Shown here one piece after another: positions 51,667 through 61,480 of a stretch of DNA of 64,000 nucleotides. Within the stretch, counting starts at the first letter, position 1. Every line of letters begins with the position of its first letter. The position numbers and the translations under genes were made by a program. The notes beneath the pieces were generated by a model. It was not told the DNA's origin, did no database searches, and worked only from the letters and a program-made list of their open reading frames with translations. This stretch comes from JAWVZS01 sp964507825 (lineage in GTDB: Archaea > Thermoproteota > Nitrososphaeria > Nitrososphaerales > Nitrosopumilaceae), in contig CAZDQM010000071.1 of the NCBI GenBank assembly GCA_964507825.1, positions 18,869-82,868 of the forward strand. The letters are read 5' to 3'.

Positions 51667-52644
51667 GTGGAATCCAAGTCGATCGTGGTCCTGATGTTTT
51701 TCATGTTAGTACTGTACGCGTCCCATGCTGTTGCATATGCCGAAAATCTGCCCCCAAAAAAGCAGTTGGAGCTTGGAATAGAACCAGAAGATATAGTGTG
51801 CAGGCACGGCCTGATCCTAGCGCTAAGAGAGTCCGGGATGCCTGCCTGTGTAAAGCCGTCGACTGCTGAAAGGTTTGAGGACAGGGGGTGGATTATAATC
51901 ACCAAGGCGGCAAGCACGCCGCCAGAACCGGCAGATACCACATATACCATGAGCAAAATCCAGCAGGTTTCTGCATCCACAGGAACCGTGAATTTTTACG
52001 TAACCGATCAAGATCTCAATCTGGCAAAAAGTGCTGCGGAGACCGTTTCAACCAGGGGACTCTTTGAGGTTACGGTAAACGGCGTTCCAATAGACATTCC
52101 CGACAAGATGACAGAGACCGGATTCGACACAGGCAGGTTCCTAGTCAGCATAAACCTGCCACAGGTGGTTAACGGGGAGCCGCTACGGCAGGGGGACATC
52201 ATCCTTGTAAAATACCTTGACGAGACGGGCCATTCCGGAGATCCCCAGGTCCTTACAAGGTCGTTTGCACTGTCATCATCCTATGCAAGAGTCGAGGCAG
52301 AAGGCGATTCGTCAAGAATAGGACGTGAATTTACGCTAAGAATCTACGAGCCAGATGCAAACAGGGACTCGCGCGATAAGGATAGAATTCCACTCGGTTA
52401 CCTCAAATACAGGGGCGAGGGCGGGATCAGGACCACACTGTCCAATCCGGTATTTGATGCAAATTCAGGCGCAATGATAGAGACTGGCCCGAATACGGAC
52501 ACGTTCGAAGTAAAGATCAAGATTCCAAGGGAGATTGACGGCAAGATAGTACACATAGGAGACTGGTATGAGATAACATACGTTGACAAGAGCACGCCCT
52601 CTGGAACACAAGAGGAGGTAATTCTCCGGGGCAAGATAGGATGA
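51667..52644 (+). CDS. Exported beta-rich protein, 325 aa
   Basis: GTG start at 51667, preceded by CCAATATATTTATG about 25-30 bases upstream. Signal peptide SIVVLMFFMLVLYASHAVAYA. The mature part starts with a short region containing a Cys pair (EDIVCRHGL, PACVKPST) followed by two similar beta domains (VNFYVTDQDLNLAKSA and EFTLRIYEPDANRDSRDKD). The repeated domains suggest a surface-layer-associated or adhesion role. Not a named family. Confidence 0.7.
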   Translation: MESKSIVVLMFFMLVLYASHAVAYAENLPPKKQLELGIEPEDIVCRHGLILALRESGMPACVKPSTAERFEDRGWIIITKAASTPPEPADTTYTMSKIQQVSASTGTVNFYVTDQDLNLAKSAAETVSTRGLFEVTVNGVPIDIPDKMTETGFDTGRFLVSINLPQVVNGEPLRQGDIILVKYLDETGHSGDPQVLTRSFALSSSYARVEAEGDSSRIGREFTLRIYEPDANRDSRDKDRIPLGYLKYRGEGGIRTTLSNPVFDANSGAMIETGPNTDTFEVKIKIPREIDGKIVHIGDWYEITYVDKSTPSGTQEEVILRGKIG

Positions 52645-52738
52645 TCCCCCTGCCGCCACCGGTCCCCCCATCACCTCGTGCGACAGGTTTTCAAAATATC
52701 AAACACAGTCCACGTTGAAAATGTTATAACCAACAGTA

Positions 52739-53881
52739 ATGTCGTTACACGGGGAAAACATAATACAAAAAATGGAAGAAAATACAACAAATTCTGATCC
52801 TGTAAGGAGTCTAGTTGACGAACTAGGCAGCAACCTTGCCCGGAGAAAGCACTCAGATATAGTCCTAAACGTGGGCAGTGCAAAGCGTTTTGAGATAAAA
52901 CCCTCCAAGTTCGTCGAGATAAAACCCGTCGAACACGTCAGAAAGATCGCCTTTGTAGACGGCGGAAGCGGCATACTAGACGAGTCTCCAAGCTTCCTAG
53001 TAGCACTAAACCGCGTATATTATTCAATATTCAAGGGCAAGGACAGGATCAGGCCCCGAACAAGGAACAGGGTACAGTTTCTCTCGTGCATAACATCAGA
53101 TATCCAAGCGACAGGTGGGAAAAAAAAGATCAATTACAAGACGCGCTTGTTTGCGCGGGATGCAGACATGCAATACCTGCCGCAGGATGCAGACCTGTCA
53201 TCAGAGGTTGAGCGCTCATCGGTCATGGACGGCTCCAAGCTAGAGTCCATAGGGCGCAGATTTGCAGAGTGGAAGTTTGCCCTGCATGTGGTAAAAAACG
53301 AGTTGGAAAGAGGCGACATGATCGTCATGGACGGCTCCCTGCAGACATCCCTGAAAAACGAGGTAGTATATGCGTCTGATCTGTACAATACCGCACAACA
53401 GATGGGCGTCATCGTCTGCGGCCTCTCAAAGACAAGCAGACTCATAACCGAGGCCGGAGAGCCGCTCCTAGCACGGGTAGCCGAGATCGGGGAGGAGGTT
53501 CCGTTTGGAAGGTGGTACGTCAAGGTGGCCGAGGAGGTATCCAAGGATGACCGCGGCTTTATGCTTGCAGTAAGACTCCATGAAAAGTCCCAGTTTGTCT
53601 TCAGGTTTGAGATTTTTCGTGGACAGTTTAACAAGTTGGACCACGACGAGCTCAACTCAATAATGTACAGCCTAGCTGCGAACTCGCACGACATATCCAT
53701 GCTCGGATACCCATACGGGGCCATAGACGCGGACAGGTTTGCCCAGGTAAGAAATGACGAGGCCGACATGTACAAGGGCTACATCATGTCAGCGAAGCTT
53801 AAAAAGCCAGAGTGGAGAAGGTTGCAAAGGTACAATACGGGTTTGAACGTACATGATATCCTAAACATGGTGACAAGCTAG
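52739..53881 (+). CDS. nurA: NurA 5'-3' nuclease
   Basis: 380 residues. Mn-dependent nuclease that works with HerA to resect DNA ends. The RNase H-like core is visible: KIAFVDGGSGIL with the first Asp and MIVMDGSLQTS with another. First gene of the nurA-herA-mre11-rad50 operon; a TGTTATAACC box lies about 20 bases before the ATG. Confidence 0.9.
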   Translation: MSLHGENIIQKMEENTTNSDPVRSLVDELGSNLARRKHSDIVLNVGSAKRFEIKPSKFVEIKPVEHVRKIAFVDGGSGILDESPSFLVALNRVYYSIFKGKDRIRPRTRNRVQFLSCITSDIQATGGKKKINYKTRLFARDADMQYLPQDADLSSEVERSSVMDGSKLESIGRRFAEWKFALHVVKNELERGDMIVMDGSLQTSLKNEVVYASDLYNTAQQMGVIVCGLSKTSRLITEAGEPLLARVAEIGEEVPFGRWYVKVAEEVSKDDRGFMLAVRLHEKSQFVFRFEIFRGQFNKLDHDELNSIMYSLAANSHDISMLGYPYGAIDADRFAQVRNDEADMYKGYIMSAKLKKPEWRRLQRYNTGLNVHDILNMVTS

Positions 53882-55443
53882 TGGAAGAGGTTTCAATAGT
53901 AGGGCAGGTGATCGGAGGCAAATTCGGAGACATTATAATCCGTCAAAAATCCAACAGCAACCTCGAGATCGGGGATCTGATGGTCTCCGAGGAAGACGGT
54001 TCATTTTTGATTCTGCAGGTCTTTGCGCTCGAATACGGCTCCCAGATCCAGGACAGAATGCAGCAGATGATGTCCGGGGTGAATTTGGAGCAAGAGGTTC
54101 CAGACGCGCGCCTTTATGAGCCAGAATTTGTAAACTATGTCCTAGCCAGGATAAAACCCCTAGCGCGCGTATACAAAAAAGACAACAGAGTCAGGATTCC
54201 AAAGACGTTGCCCGCGTTCTTTAACAAGCTTAGGCTGATTACCTACGATGACCTAACGTTCCTTCAAAAGGGCGACGACCAGATCTTTGTAGGACACATT
54301 CGCAGCGGTAGCAAGGTGCTCAAAGAGGCGGAGGTATGGCTACCTGCCAAAGAAATGTTCTCACATCACATGCTTATTCCGGCAACTACTGGACGTGGAA
54401 AGTCAAACCTAGTCAAGACCATTCTGTGGCATGTCCTAGATACAAGCAAGGTAAGCGCGCTAGTTTTAGACGCCCATGACGAGTATTTCGGCCGCGACAA
54501 GCCGGGACTCAAGGATCATTCCGATGCGCGTGACAGTCTGGTATATTACACCCCTTCAGATCCACCGGTTGGATCAAGCCTGCTGACAATCAACATAGAG
54601 ACGATCCGCCCAGAACATTTTGAGGGAATTGTGAATTTCTCGGACGCGCAGTTTGACGCAATCAGAATATACAATAAAAGATACAAGAAAGAATGGATCT
54701 ACGAGATCATGACGGCCAATCCGTCAGAGAGTGAAAACAAAGAGATTCGCGCGGCAAGCCTGATAGTGGTTCAAAGAAAGCTGAGTGTGATCCTAGGACT
54801 CACGGTAGAAGAAGACGGCAGTATCAGATCCGAGCATACGGTCTTTGACTCTGAATCAAAGGGCAAAAACACGGTAAATGATATAGTCTGCAACATAGAG
54901 CAGGGAAGGGTGGTGATACTAGACACGTCAAGGCTCGGAGACGCGGCCGAGCTGCTCGTGGGCAACATAATCGCAGCCGAGATCCTCAGGAGGTACAAAA
55001 ATGCCAAGTCAGACGGAAGCCTAGACCAAAAGCCGGTAGTTACAATCGTTATAGAAGAGGCCCCTAGGGTGATAGGAGAGGATGTCCTAGCCTCGCAGAA
55101 CGACAACATCTACGCCACAATCGCAAAGGAGGGCAGGAAATTCAGCGTGGGACTGACGGCAATTACGCAGCTTAGCAGCGTCATCCCAAAGACGATTCTT
55201 GCAAACATGAATACAAAGATGATCCTAGGAAACGAGATGAAGTACGAACGGGAGGCGATAATCGCGTCGGCGTCACAGGACCTGTCCGAGGACGACAAAA
55301 ACATCGCAAGCCTAGACAGGGGCGAGGCCATAATTACAAGCATCTTTGTCCCGTTTGCAATGCCGATAAAGGTGCCGTTTTTTGACGATGTTGTAAAATC
55401 AAGGCCTAGGGAAGAACAGGCCGGAAGAATAAAGGTGTTCTAG
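53881..55443 (+). CDS. herA: HerA bipolar DNA helicase/translocase
   Basis: 520 residues. N-terminal HAS-barrel (VGQVIGGKFGDIIIRQ), FtsK-like ATPase core with Walker A TTGRGKS (169-175) and Walker B VTIVIEEAPRV. Hexameric motor that pushes DNA to NurA. Start GTG shares one base with the nurA stop. Confidence 0.93.
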   Translation: MEEVSIVGQVIGGKFGDIIIRQKSNSNLEIGDLMVSEEDGSFLILQVFALEYGSQIQDRMQQMMSGVNLEQEVPDARLYEPEFVNYVLARIKPLARVYKKDNRVRIPKTLPAFFNKLRLITYDDLTFLQKGDDQIFVGHIRSGSKVLKEAEVWLPAKEMFSHHMLIPATTGRGKSNLVKTILWHVLDTSKVSALVLDAHDEYFGRDKPGLKDHSDARDSLVYYTPSDPPVGSSLLTINIETIRPEHFEGIVNFSDAQFDAIRIYNKRYKKEWIYEIMTANPSESENKEIRAASLIVVQRKLSVILGLTVEEDGSIRSEHTVFDSESKGKNTVNDIVCNIEQGRVVILDTSRLGDAAELLVGNIIAAEILRRYKNAKSDGSLDQKPVVTIVIEEAPRVIGEDVLASQNDNIYATIAKEGRKFSVGLTAITQLSSVIPKTILANMNTKMILGNEMKYEREAIIASASQDLSEDDKNIASLDRGEAIITSIFVPFAMPIKVPFFDDVVKSRPREEQAGRIKVF

Positions 55444-56700
55444 GTGAGGTTTGGCCATCTTTCAGACATTCACCTTGGCTTTCAAAAGCACGAATCACTC
55501 CAAAAGATAGAGCAGGACGTCTTTGAGAGGGCAATAGACGAGTGCATCGCCCGCAAGGTGGACTTTGTGCTGATCCCGGGCGATATCTTTCACGTTAATA
55601 TTCCGGAGATGAGGGTTCAAAAGTTCGCGTTTTCTGTCTTCCGCAAACTGTACGAAAACAACATCCCAGCATATGTCGTATATGGGAGCCATGATTTTTC
55701 GCCGGTTTCAAACTCCGTAATAGACCTACTAGCAGAAACCAAATACATAATCAAGGTGACCGATGCCGAGAGCGGCGAGGACGGCAGGATCCGCCTCGGC
55801 TTTAAAACAGACGGCAGGACAGGAGCCAAGATTGCCGGCCTGTCGGGCCTCAAGGTCGGAATGGATCAGAAATGGTACGAAGTATTAGACAGGGAAGACC
55901 TTGAATCAGAGCCGGGTTTCAAGATATTTTTGTTCCACGGCGGAATCGCGGACATGAAGACCGATACGGCCATCGACGGCCAGCACATGCCCCTGTCCCT
56001 GCTCCCAAGGGGGTTTTCATATTATGCAGGTGGACACATGCACAAGTACAACTACCAAAGCTTTCCGGATTATCCGCATATAGTGTATCCCGGCACGCTC
56101 TTTGCAGGGCATCACCTGGATCTAGAAGAGAACGCCAAGGGGATAAAGAGAGGCCTAGTAATAGTAGAGTTTGAGGACGCGGTAAAATCCGTAGATTTTG
56201 TCCCCATACCCAACATGAGCTATAAAATGATTGAAATTGACGCAAAAAATAGGGGATCTGATTCGGTAAACCGAGAACTACACGAACGGACAAAGGATGC
56301 AGAGTCGGAGCAAAAGATGGTAATCATCAAGATTCACGGGGAGATGGCCTCCGGCAAGACGTCAGATATCAGCATATCAGATGTCAGAGACAAACTAACA
56401 GATTCGGGCGCACTTGCAGTCAACATATCTAGGAACCAGCTCACCTCAAAAGAGTATTCAATCACGGGCGCCGTCGGTGCAAGCAATGACGAGATAGAGA
56501 CAAACGTGCTAGCAGAAAACATAGGGCAGCTGCGATTCTCACAACAGGATCTATTAGGGGAGCGCGGAGTCCATCTTGCAAAAAGCCTCCTGCGTCGGCT
56601 TGAACAGCGGCCGCTGACGAATGAAAAAAAGTCAGAGTATGAACTTCGGGTTTGCAATGATGCCTTGGCCACCATGGGAGTAGATCTGAGTGATCCTTGA
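55444..56700 (+). CDS. mre11: Mre11 nuclease
   Basis: 418 residues. Calcineurin-like phosphoesterase motifs: SDIHLGF, PGDIFH, YGSHD, FHGG and GGHMHKY. 3'-5' exo and endonuclease initiating end resection with Rad50. GTG start directly after the herA stop. The C-terminal region has the Rad50-binding helical part. Confidence 0.94.
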   Translation: MRFGHLSDIHLGFQKHESLQKIEQDVFERAIDECIARKVDFVLIPGDIFHVNIPEMRVQKFAFSVFRKLYENNIPAYVVYGSHDFSPVSNSVIDLLAETKYIIKVTDAESGEDGRIRLGFKTDGRTGAKIAGLSGLKVGMDQKWYEVLDREDLESEPGFKIFLFHGGIADMKTDTAIDGQHMPLSLLPRGFSYYAGGHMHKYNYQSFPDYPHIVYPGTLFAGHHLDLEENAKGIKRGLVIVEFEDAVKSVDFVPIPNMSYKMIEIDAKNRGSDSVNRELHERTKDAESEQKMVIIKIHGEMASGKTSDISISDVRDKLTDSGALAVNISRNQLTSKEYSITGAVGASNDEIETNVLAENIGQLRFSQQDLLGERGVHLAKSLLRRLEQRPLTNEKKSEYELRVCNDALATMGVDLSDP

Positions 56701-59179
56701 ATCAATAATCATAGACAATATTCGCAGCTACAAGCACGAAGAGGTCGTGTTTCCCAGGGGGATTTCACTGTTTGCAGGCGACATCGGCTCCGGCAAGTCC
56801 ACCATACTGATGTGCATAGAGTTTGCACTCTTCGGGCTCGGCCAGCAGAGGCCAGAGGCGCTACTGGCAAAAAAGTCAGGATCAGCCTCGGTGCTGCTAG
56901 AGTTCTCGGTTGGGAAAAACAGATACGAGATCAAGCGAACACTAATCAAAAGAGATTCTAGGATCACCCAAGATCCCAAGAAATCCTGGCTAAAGGCGAA
57001 TGGGGAAAAGGAGGTTCTTTCCGTATCAGAGCTAAAGCAGAGGGTGCTGCAGATTCTCAGGTTCAATGAACCTGCAGATCCCAAGTCCGAAAGCAGGATA
57101 TTCAGGTACGCCATATTTACCCCCCAGGAGGAGATGAAGGCGGTCCTAGACAACAAGGATAGGCGCCTAGAGACGGTACGAAGGGCGTTTCGAATCGAAG
57201 AGTATGACGTGGCAGTATCAAATGCAAGGGAGCTTCAGAAAATGCTTGACTTTAGGGCCGGGGTTTTGCGCGAGAGGACAAGGGGGATTCCGGAGATGGA
57301 GGCGCAAAATTCAGATGCCAAGAAAAACATTGCAGAGTATGACGCGTCGATTACAAGGTTGGCGCAAAGGGATGCAGAGCTGTCAAGGTCCATAAAAAAT
57401 GCAACGCGCCAACTAAAAGAGCTGCAAGAAAAAAGCATGGAAAGGGCAAGGGTCGAGGAGCAGAGGCGCGCAGTCAATGAAAACATTGCAGAATTGAAAA
57501 GACAGCTGGCAAAGTCCGAGGCCGACCTAGGAGAGATCAAAGAAGAGGAGCAAGAGTGCCAGGCTCTATTAAACGAATACCGGCGCATGGAGAGGCCAGA
57601 GACGTCCAAGACGGTCACGGAGCTAGACCGAGAGATTGCGGCAAGAAGAAGCTCAGACAACGATATATTGAGACTGAATGCACAAAAGAGCTCCATCATG
57701 GAGGATGTTTCAAGACTAGGTAGATTCCTTGGCGACAAGGCGGGTTCAGACACTCAGGAGCTTGCCGAGCGGCAAAGAATACTAGACAATGAAACGAGGT
57801 CGCGTGAGGAGTATTTGGAGGAGGCAGGCAAAAAACTCGACAAATTAAGGGAGGAGCAGGCGCGAGTGCAACAGCAAGAAAAGAGTCAGGATGATGAGCT
57901 GTCCAGATTCTCGGAGCTAGGTAGCATGTGTCCCACTTGCAAGCAAGAGATCACCGAGGAGCACCACCACAGCATGGTGGATAAAAGGCGTTCCATGCTC
58001 AGCAAAACAAGGAAGGATATAGAGTCCATTGCAAACTTGTTATCTAATGCCGTAAAGGAGCGAAACGATGCAAGGGATGCCATGGATGCAGCCCGGGCAC
58101 GGTCCGACGAGAACATGAATATCAGGCCAAAGGCCGAGGAATACAGTCAAAAGTCACTCAGAATTGAACAGATTAATGCAGATATTGCAAAAAAAATGCA
58201 AGAGTTGCCCCCGGATGGGGAGTCAGTAGAGGCCATGTCGAGGATCAGAGATAATCTGATCCAATATGAGAATGCAATAAAGTTGGTAAAGCAGGCAGAG
58301 CAAAACATGCAGGGAATCATGGACAGGTGGCAGAAAAAGCACGACGGCGCAAGCAGTCAGCGAGAGAAAATTGCAGAAAAGATGACCGAGCAAAAGGTCC
58401 TGATGAGCCAAGGCAGATTCGACAATTTAGATGAGAGTATAGCAAAAAACGAGCGCAACATCGAAATGTTGCAAAAGGCCGCCTCAGAAAACATCGCCCA
58501 GACTGCGGCGATGCGTGAAAAAAGGGATCTAGCAAGCAGGAGGATGGAGGAGAATGCCAAAAGAATCAATGAGGCGATGGAATGGAAGCGAAACCTTGAT
58601 GGAATTTCCGAATATAGTAGGTGGATTGGCGAATTTTTCATTCCCGTTGCAAGGCAGATTGAAAAGCAGGTGCTAGCATCAATACTGGCCGCCTTTGATG
58701 AGACGTACCGCAGGTGGTATTCTATTCTAATAGACGAACCAACCAAGACCTCGCAGATTAACGAGGATTTTGAGCCAGTTATGATGCAAGACGAATATGA
58801 TCAAAGGGTGGAATACCTGTCAGGCGGCGAGAAGACGAGCGTTGCACTAGCGTACAGGCTGACATTAAACTCGCTGATGAGGCGGGAGACCGAATCAATG
58901 AAGTCGAACCTGCTGATTTTGGACGAGCCCACGGATGGATTCTCCAAGAGTCAGCTCGGTAAGATCCGAGAGCTGTTCAACGAGCTAAGATCAGATCAGA
59001 TTATCCTGGTCTCACATGAAAGAGAGCTAGAAGCATACGTGGAGAACATCTTTACCGTTTCAAAGCAGGATGGAATTTCAAGGATCCGTCCACAAAACAT
59101 ACGGCAGGAACTGCCTGCAACTGCCGCCGTACATGCAGAGTCTGTTCAGGATGTCAATATGAATGACGCGAGTCTGTAA
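56690..59179 (+). CDS. rad50: Rad50 ATPase
   Basis: 829 residues. Walker A GDIGSGKST near residue 27, long coiled coils (~170-390 and ~430-640), zinc hook C414-P-T-C417, ABC signature YLSGGEKTSVALAY, Walker B LLILDEPTDG. It clamps DNA and controls Mre11. The GTG at 56690 overlaps mre11 by 11 bases. Confidence 0.95.
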   Translation: MILESIIIDNIRSYKHEEVVFPRGISLFAGDIGSGKSTILMCIEFALFGLGQQRPEALLAKKSGSASVLLEFSVGKNRYEIKRTLIKRDSRITQDPKKSWLKANGEKEVLSVSELKQRVLQILRFNEPADPKSESRIFRYAIFTPQEEMKAVLDNKDRRLETVRRAFRIEEYDVAVSNARELQKMLDFRAGVLRERTRGIPEMEAQNSDAKKNIAEYDASITRLAQRDAELSRSIKNATRQLKELQEKSMERARVEEQRRAVNENIAELKRQLAKSEADLGEIKEEEQECQALLNEYRRMERPETSKTVTELDREIAARRSSDNDILRLNAQKSSIMEDVSRLGRFLGDKAGSDTQELAERQRILDNETRSREEYLEEAGKKLDKLREEQARVQQQEKSQDDELSRFSELGSMCPTCKQEITEEHHHSMVDKRRSMLSKTRKDIESIANLLSNAVKERNDARDAMDAARARSDENMNIRPKAEEYSQKSLRIEQINADIAKKMQELPPDGESVEAMSRIRDNLIQYENAIKLVKQAEQNMQGIMDRWQKKHDGASSQREKIAEKMTEQKVLMSQGRFDNLDESIAKNERNIEMLQKAASENIAQTAAMREKRDLASRRMEENAKRINEAMEWKRNLDGISEYSRWIGEFFIPVARQIEKQVLASILAAFDETYRRWYSILIDEPTKTSQINEDFEPVMMQDEYDQRVEYLSGGEKTSVALAYRLTLNSLMRRETESMKSNLLILDEPTDGFSKSQLGKIRELFNELRSDQIILVSHERELEAYVENIFTVSKQDGISRIRPQNIRQELPATAAVHAESVQDVNMNDASL

Positions 59180-59193
59180 AAGCCCGGAGCCAA

Positions 59194-59745
59194 TTAGTTA
59201 AACGCGCTCCACGTTATCCTATGGCCGGGCTTGAGGGAGATTGATTTGCTTGCCTTCTTTTTGACGACGGGTGGTAACCTGATGACTATATTATGAAACC
59301 GCGTCTTGACTTTTTTGGCAGATACATCACACGGTAGCAGATCCGGGTTTATGACACCGACTCCGATTAACTTGGCGGCTTGTGCTAGACCCCGGTCAGA
59401 TGTAACTAGTGTGATCTTGGTCATCTCCGCGTATGCAAGAATGCAGCTGTCGCCACGATGCAGTGTCGGACACTGTGATTCCAAGATAATGGCCCTATCC
59501 TTCATCTGAGACGTGATACTCTTCCTTTTGACATGGGCGCCCAATGACTCGATTTGTCTAGAGATGGATTCCACGTCATAGCAGGATTTTGTCAGCTCTG
59601 TGCTGATCTGGGAGTTTAGATGAACCGTCGAATCCTTCAGGTCGATCCGGCAGGCCAGAAGGGATGCTATGTTCGGATTTTGACACATTCTGATCTCTAC
59701 GCAGGTATCAAAGATGAATTCGCGGCCTGGTTTTTGCCCGGTCAT
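59194..59745 (-). CDS. PIN-like domain protein
   Basis: 183 residues. Acidic PIN residues appear in order: D in FIFDTCVEI, D in HRGDSCILAYAE, D in TLVTSDRGLAQAAKLIGV. A predicted metal-dependent RNase. The C-tail is Lys-rich (VKKKASKSISLKPGHR). Convergent with rad50 (15-base gap) and divergent from the CARF-like regulator. No antitoxin-sized gene directly precedes it, so a VapC-type toxin role is not shown. Confidence 0.72.
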   Translation of the reverse strand: MTGQKPGREFIFDTCVEIRMCQNPNIASLLACRIDLKDSTVHLNSQISTELTKSCYDVESISRQIESLGAHVKRKSITSQMKDRAIILESQCPTLHRGDSCILAYAEMTKITLVTSDRGLAQAAKLIGVGVINPDLLPCDVSAKKVKTRFHNIVIRLPPVVKKKASKSISLKPGHRITWSAFN

Positions 59746-59915
59746 GATGATCGCCTCGTATAGATCATCGGCTCGTCATGATCTTCGAATTCTCTGATTA
59801 TTCGTGGAAAAAAATTCACGCTTGTAGAATTCTCTTTGTCTTTCATGCGTTGTTTGGCTGATATTGATTTCATACTTTAAATTTAGGATTCGATATTATT
59901 ATATACCATGTCAAT

Positions 59916-59927
59916 AGTATGCATACT
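59916..59927. promoter_or_regulatory. Perfect 12-bp palindrome at the start of the CARF-like gene
   Basis: AGTATGCATACT is a perfect palindrome about 15-25 bases after TTATTATATA (59896-59905), i.e. at the expected transcription start. Placement suggests an operator, possibly for autoregulation by the wHTH protein it precedes. Role inferred. Confidence 0.45.
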
Positions 59928-59939
59928 GTAAATACTAAC

Positions 59940-60686
59940 ATGACAAAGATGTTAATGCTTCGAGTGCACATTGCCCCGGTCGGCTTTGAGGTAGACAGGA
60001 TAATAATTCCGCTAAAGCAAACAAAGGCGGACAAGCTGTGGCTGATATCTCATGACAACAAGTCATCAGATCTGTCAGGACCGTACCTTGACAAAATCAA
60101 AAAGGCTTGCAAGAGTCTAGATGTAAAGGTAGAGATCGCATACGCAGACAGGCTGAACCTGTTTAAAGCAATAAAGTCGATCAGGGACATCATCGCTCAG
60201 GAAGTCAATAACCATGTCTATGTCAACGTCGCATCAGGTTCAAAGATTCAGGCAATTGCATGCATGATGGCGTGCATGATGCTCAAGGATTACGACAATC
60301 TAAGGCCGTTTTATGCAGAGCCAGAAAAATATTTGGCACTGAGTGGAAGACAGCAGTCCGAAGGAGTCAAGGGTATGATAGAGCTGCCGACCTATGAAAT
60401 CCAGATCCCAAAACAAAAACTGCTTAAAGCGTTGAAGATTATTGTCAGGCAGAAGAATCAAAAGATTACAAAGAAGGAGATGGCCGAGATTGCAGATAGG
60501 GAGGGTATAATTAACGTAAATGCCGAAAAGGCCAACTATTCGCAGGCGCGGTTTGCAAGCCTTGATGCAAACATAATAGCGCCACTAGAAAACGAGTGGA
60601 AGTTCATCGAGGTTGAAAAGGTGGGCAGGAACCGCTGGATAAGCATTACCGATGAGGGAAAGCATGCCGCCGAGTTTTTAATCTAG
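59940..60686 (+). CDS. CARF-like/wHTH regulator (HFX_2341/DUF6293 type)
   Basis: 248 residues from ATG 59940 (an earlier ATG is at 59919). The N-terminal ~150 residues follow the HFX_2341-type Rossmann-like pattern: LRVHIAPVGFEVDRIIIPL, DKLWLISH, and HVYVNVASGSKIQAIACMM, the glycine/serine loop typical of CARF-like ligand sites. The C-terminal ~90 residues form a winged helix (KKEMAEIADREGIINVNAEK, WISITDEGKHAAEFL). Probably a ligand-responsive transcription factor. No CRISPR locus is in the window. Confidence 0.75.
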   Translation: MTKMLMLRVHIAPVGFEVDRIIIPLKQTKADKLWLISHDNKSSDLSGPYLDKIKKACKSLDVKVEIAYADRLNLFKAIKSIRDIIAQEVNNHVYVNVASGSKIQAIACMMACMMLKDYDNLRPFYAEPEKYLALSGRQQSEGVKGMIELPTYEIQIPKQKLLKALKIIVRQKNQKITKKEMAEIADREGIINVNAEKANYSQARFASLDANIIAPLENEWKFIEVEKVGRNRWISITDEGKHAAEFLI

Positions 60687-61171
60687 CCGCCAGTCAGCTT
60701 GGCAAACTGCGCGTTCTTGCTTAGCTTTTCCATGAATTCGATGTTGGATAGTGCAATTACGGCAGATTTCACAACCGGACGGTCCTTGTCGGAGAGCGCC
60801 TTTTGTAGTATGTCCCGCGCCTCGTTGGATCCCATCACGCCCAGTGCGATTGCCGCCTCGTGCCGTACAAACATGCTGGGATCATTGATTGTCGCATCCG
60901 CGAGGGGTGCAATGCCACTACTGTAGCACATCTGCCCCAGAGAAAAGGCGGCCTCGTGCCTTACGAGCTCATCCGGATCATTCTTGAGAACTCGGGCAAT
61001 ATGTTGGACTTTGTCCTCCCCCCCAAAATCGACTAGGATGCACGTGGCCCTAGTACGGATCACATAATCGTCGTGATCTAGTAATCCTACAAAGTATTGG
61101 GTATCCCTTTCCTCGTATTTTTTCTCCATCTCTGTAAAAAGATCCAGTCGCTGCTGCGGAACCATAGTCAT
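60683..61171 (-). CDS. HEAT-repeat protein (deoxyhypusine-hydroxylase-like)
   Basis: 162 residues from ATG 61171 (TATA-like ATAATATATGAG about 25-30 bases upstream); the longer frame is not used. Four to five HEAT repeats, two with HE motifs (LVRHEAAFSLGQM, FVRHEAAIALGVM), spaced as in HE-type iron-binding HEAT proteins such as deoxyhypusine hydroxylase. With only two HE motifs, a diiron enzyme would need to dimerise; a scaffold role is equally possible. Confidence 0.72.
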   Translation of the reverse strand: MTMVPQQRLDLFTEMEKKYEERDTQYFVGLLDHDDYVIRTRATCILVDFGGEDKVQHIARVLKNDPDELVRHEAAFSLGQMCYSSGIAPLADATINDPSMFVRHEAAIALGVMGSNEARDILQKALSDKDRPVVKSAVIALSNIEFMEKLSKNAQFAKLTGG

Positions 61172-61480
61172 GTCAAAAAACCCACACGGCTCATATATTA
61201 TCCTTAATTCCCGGCTGGCATGCCAGATGACAGGATGCCAAGCTGATAAAATAGAGTAAAACAGGCATGGGATCGCCACATGGTTTGAAATGTACCGATA
61301 CGATAACATGGTGTGCCCGTGCCAGCTCATGCATGCAACAGTCATGTTGCATGCCTTCTTGTTATCATGGACGCCGAGCGTGTCACGCAGATGCCAGTTG
61401 GGCGCCAGATGTGGAAATCTAAGACATGGCCTCAGGCGCGTAATTTACTGCACCCCTGATTGAGTCATGAATGGACAGGC

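Noticed and set aside
53134..53775. 213-aa minus-strand frame
   Set aside because: Antisense to nurA; Ser/Thr-rich shadow translation.
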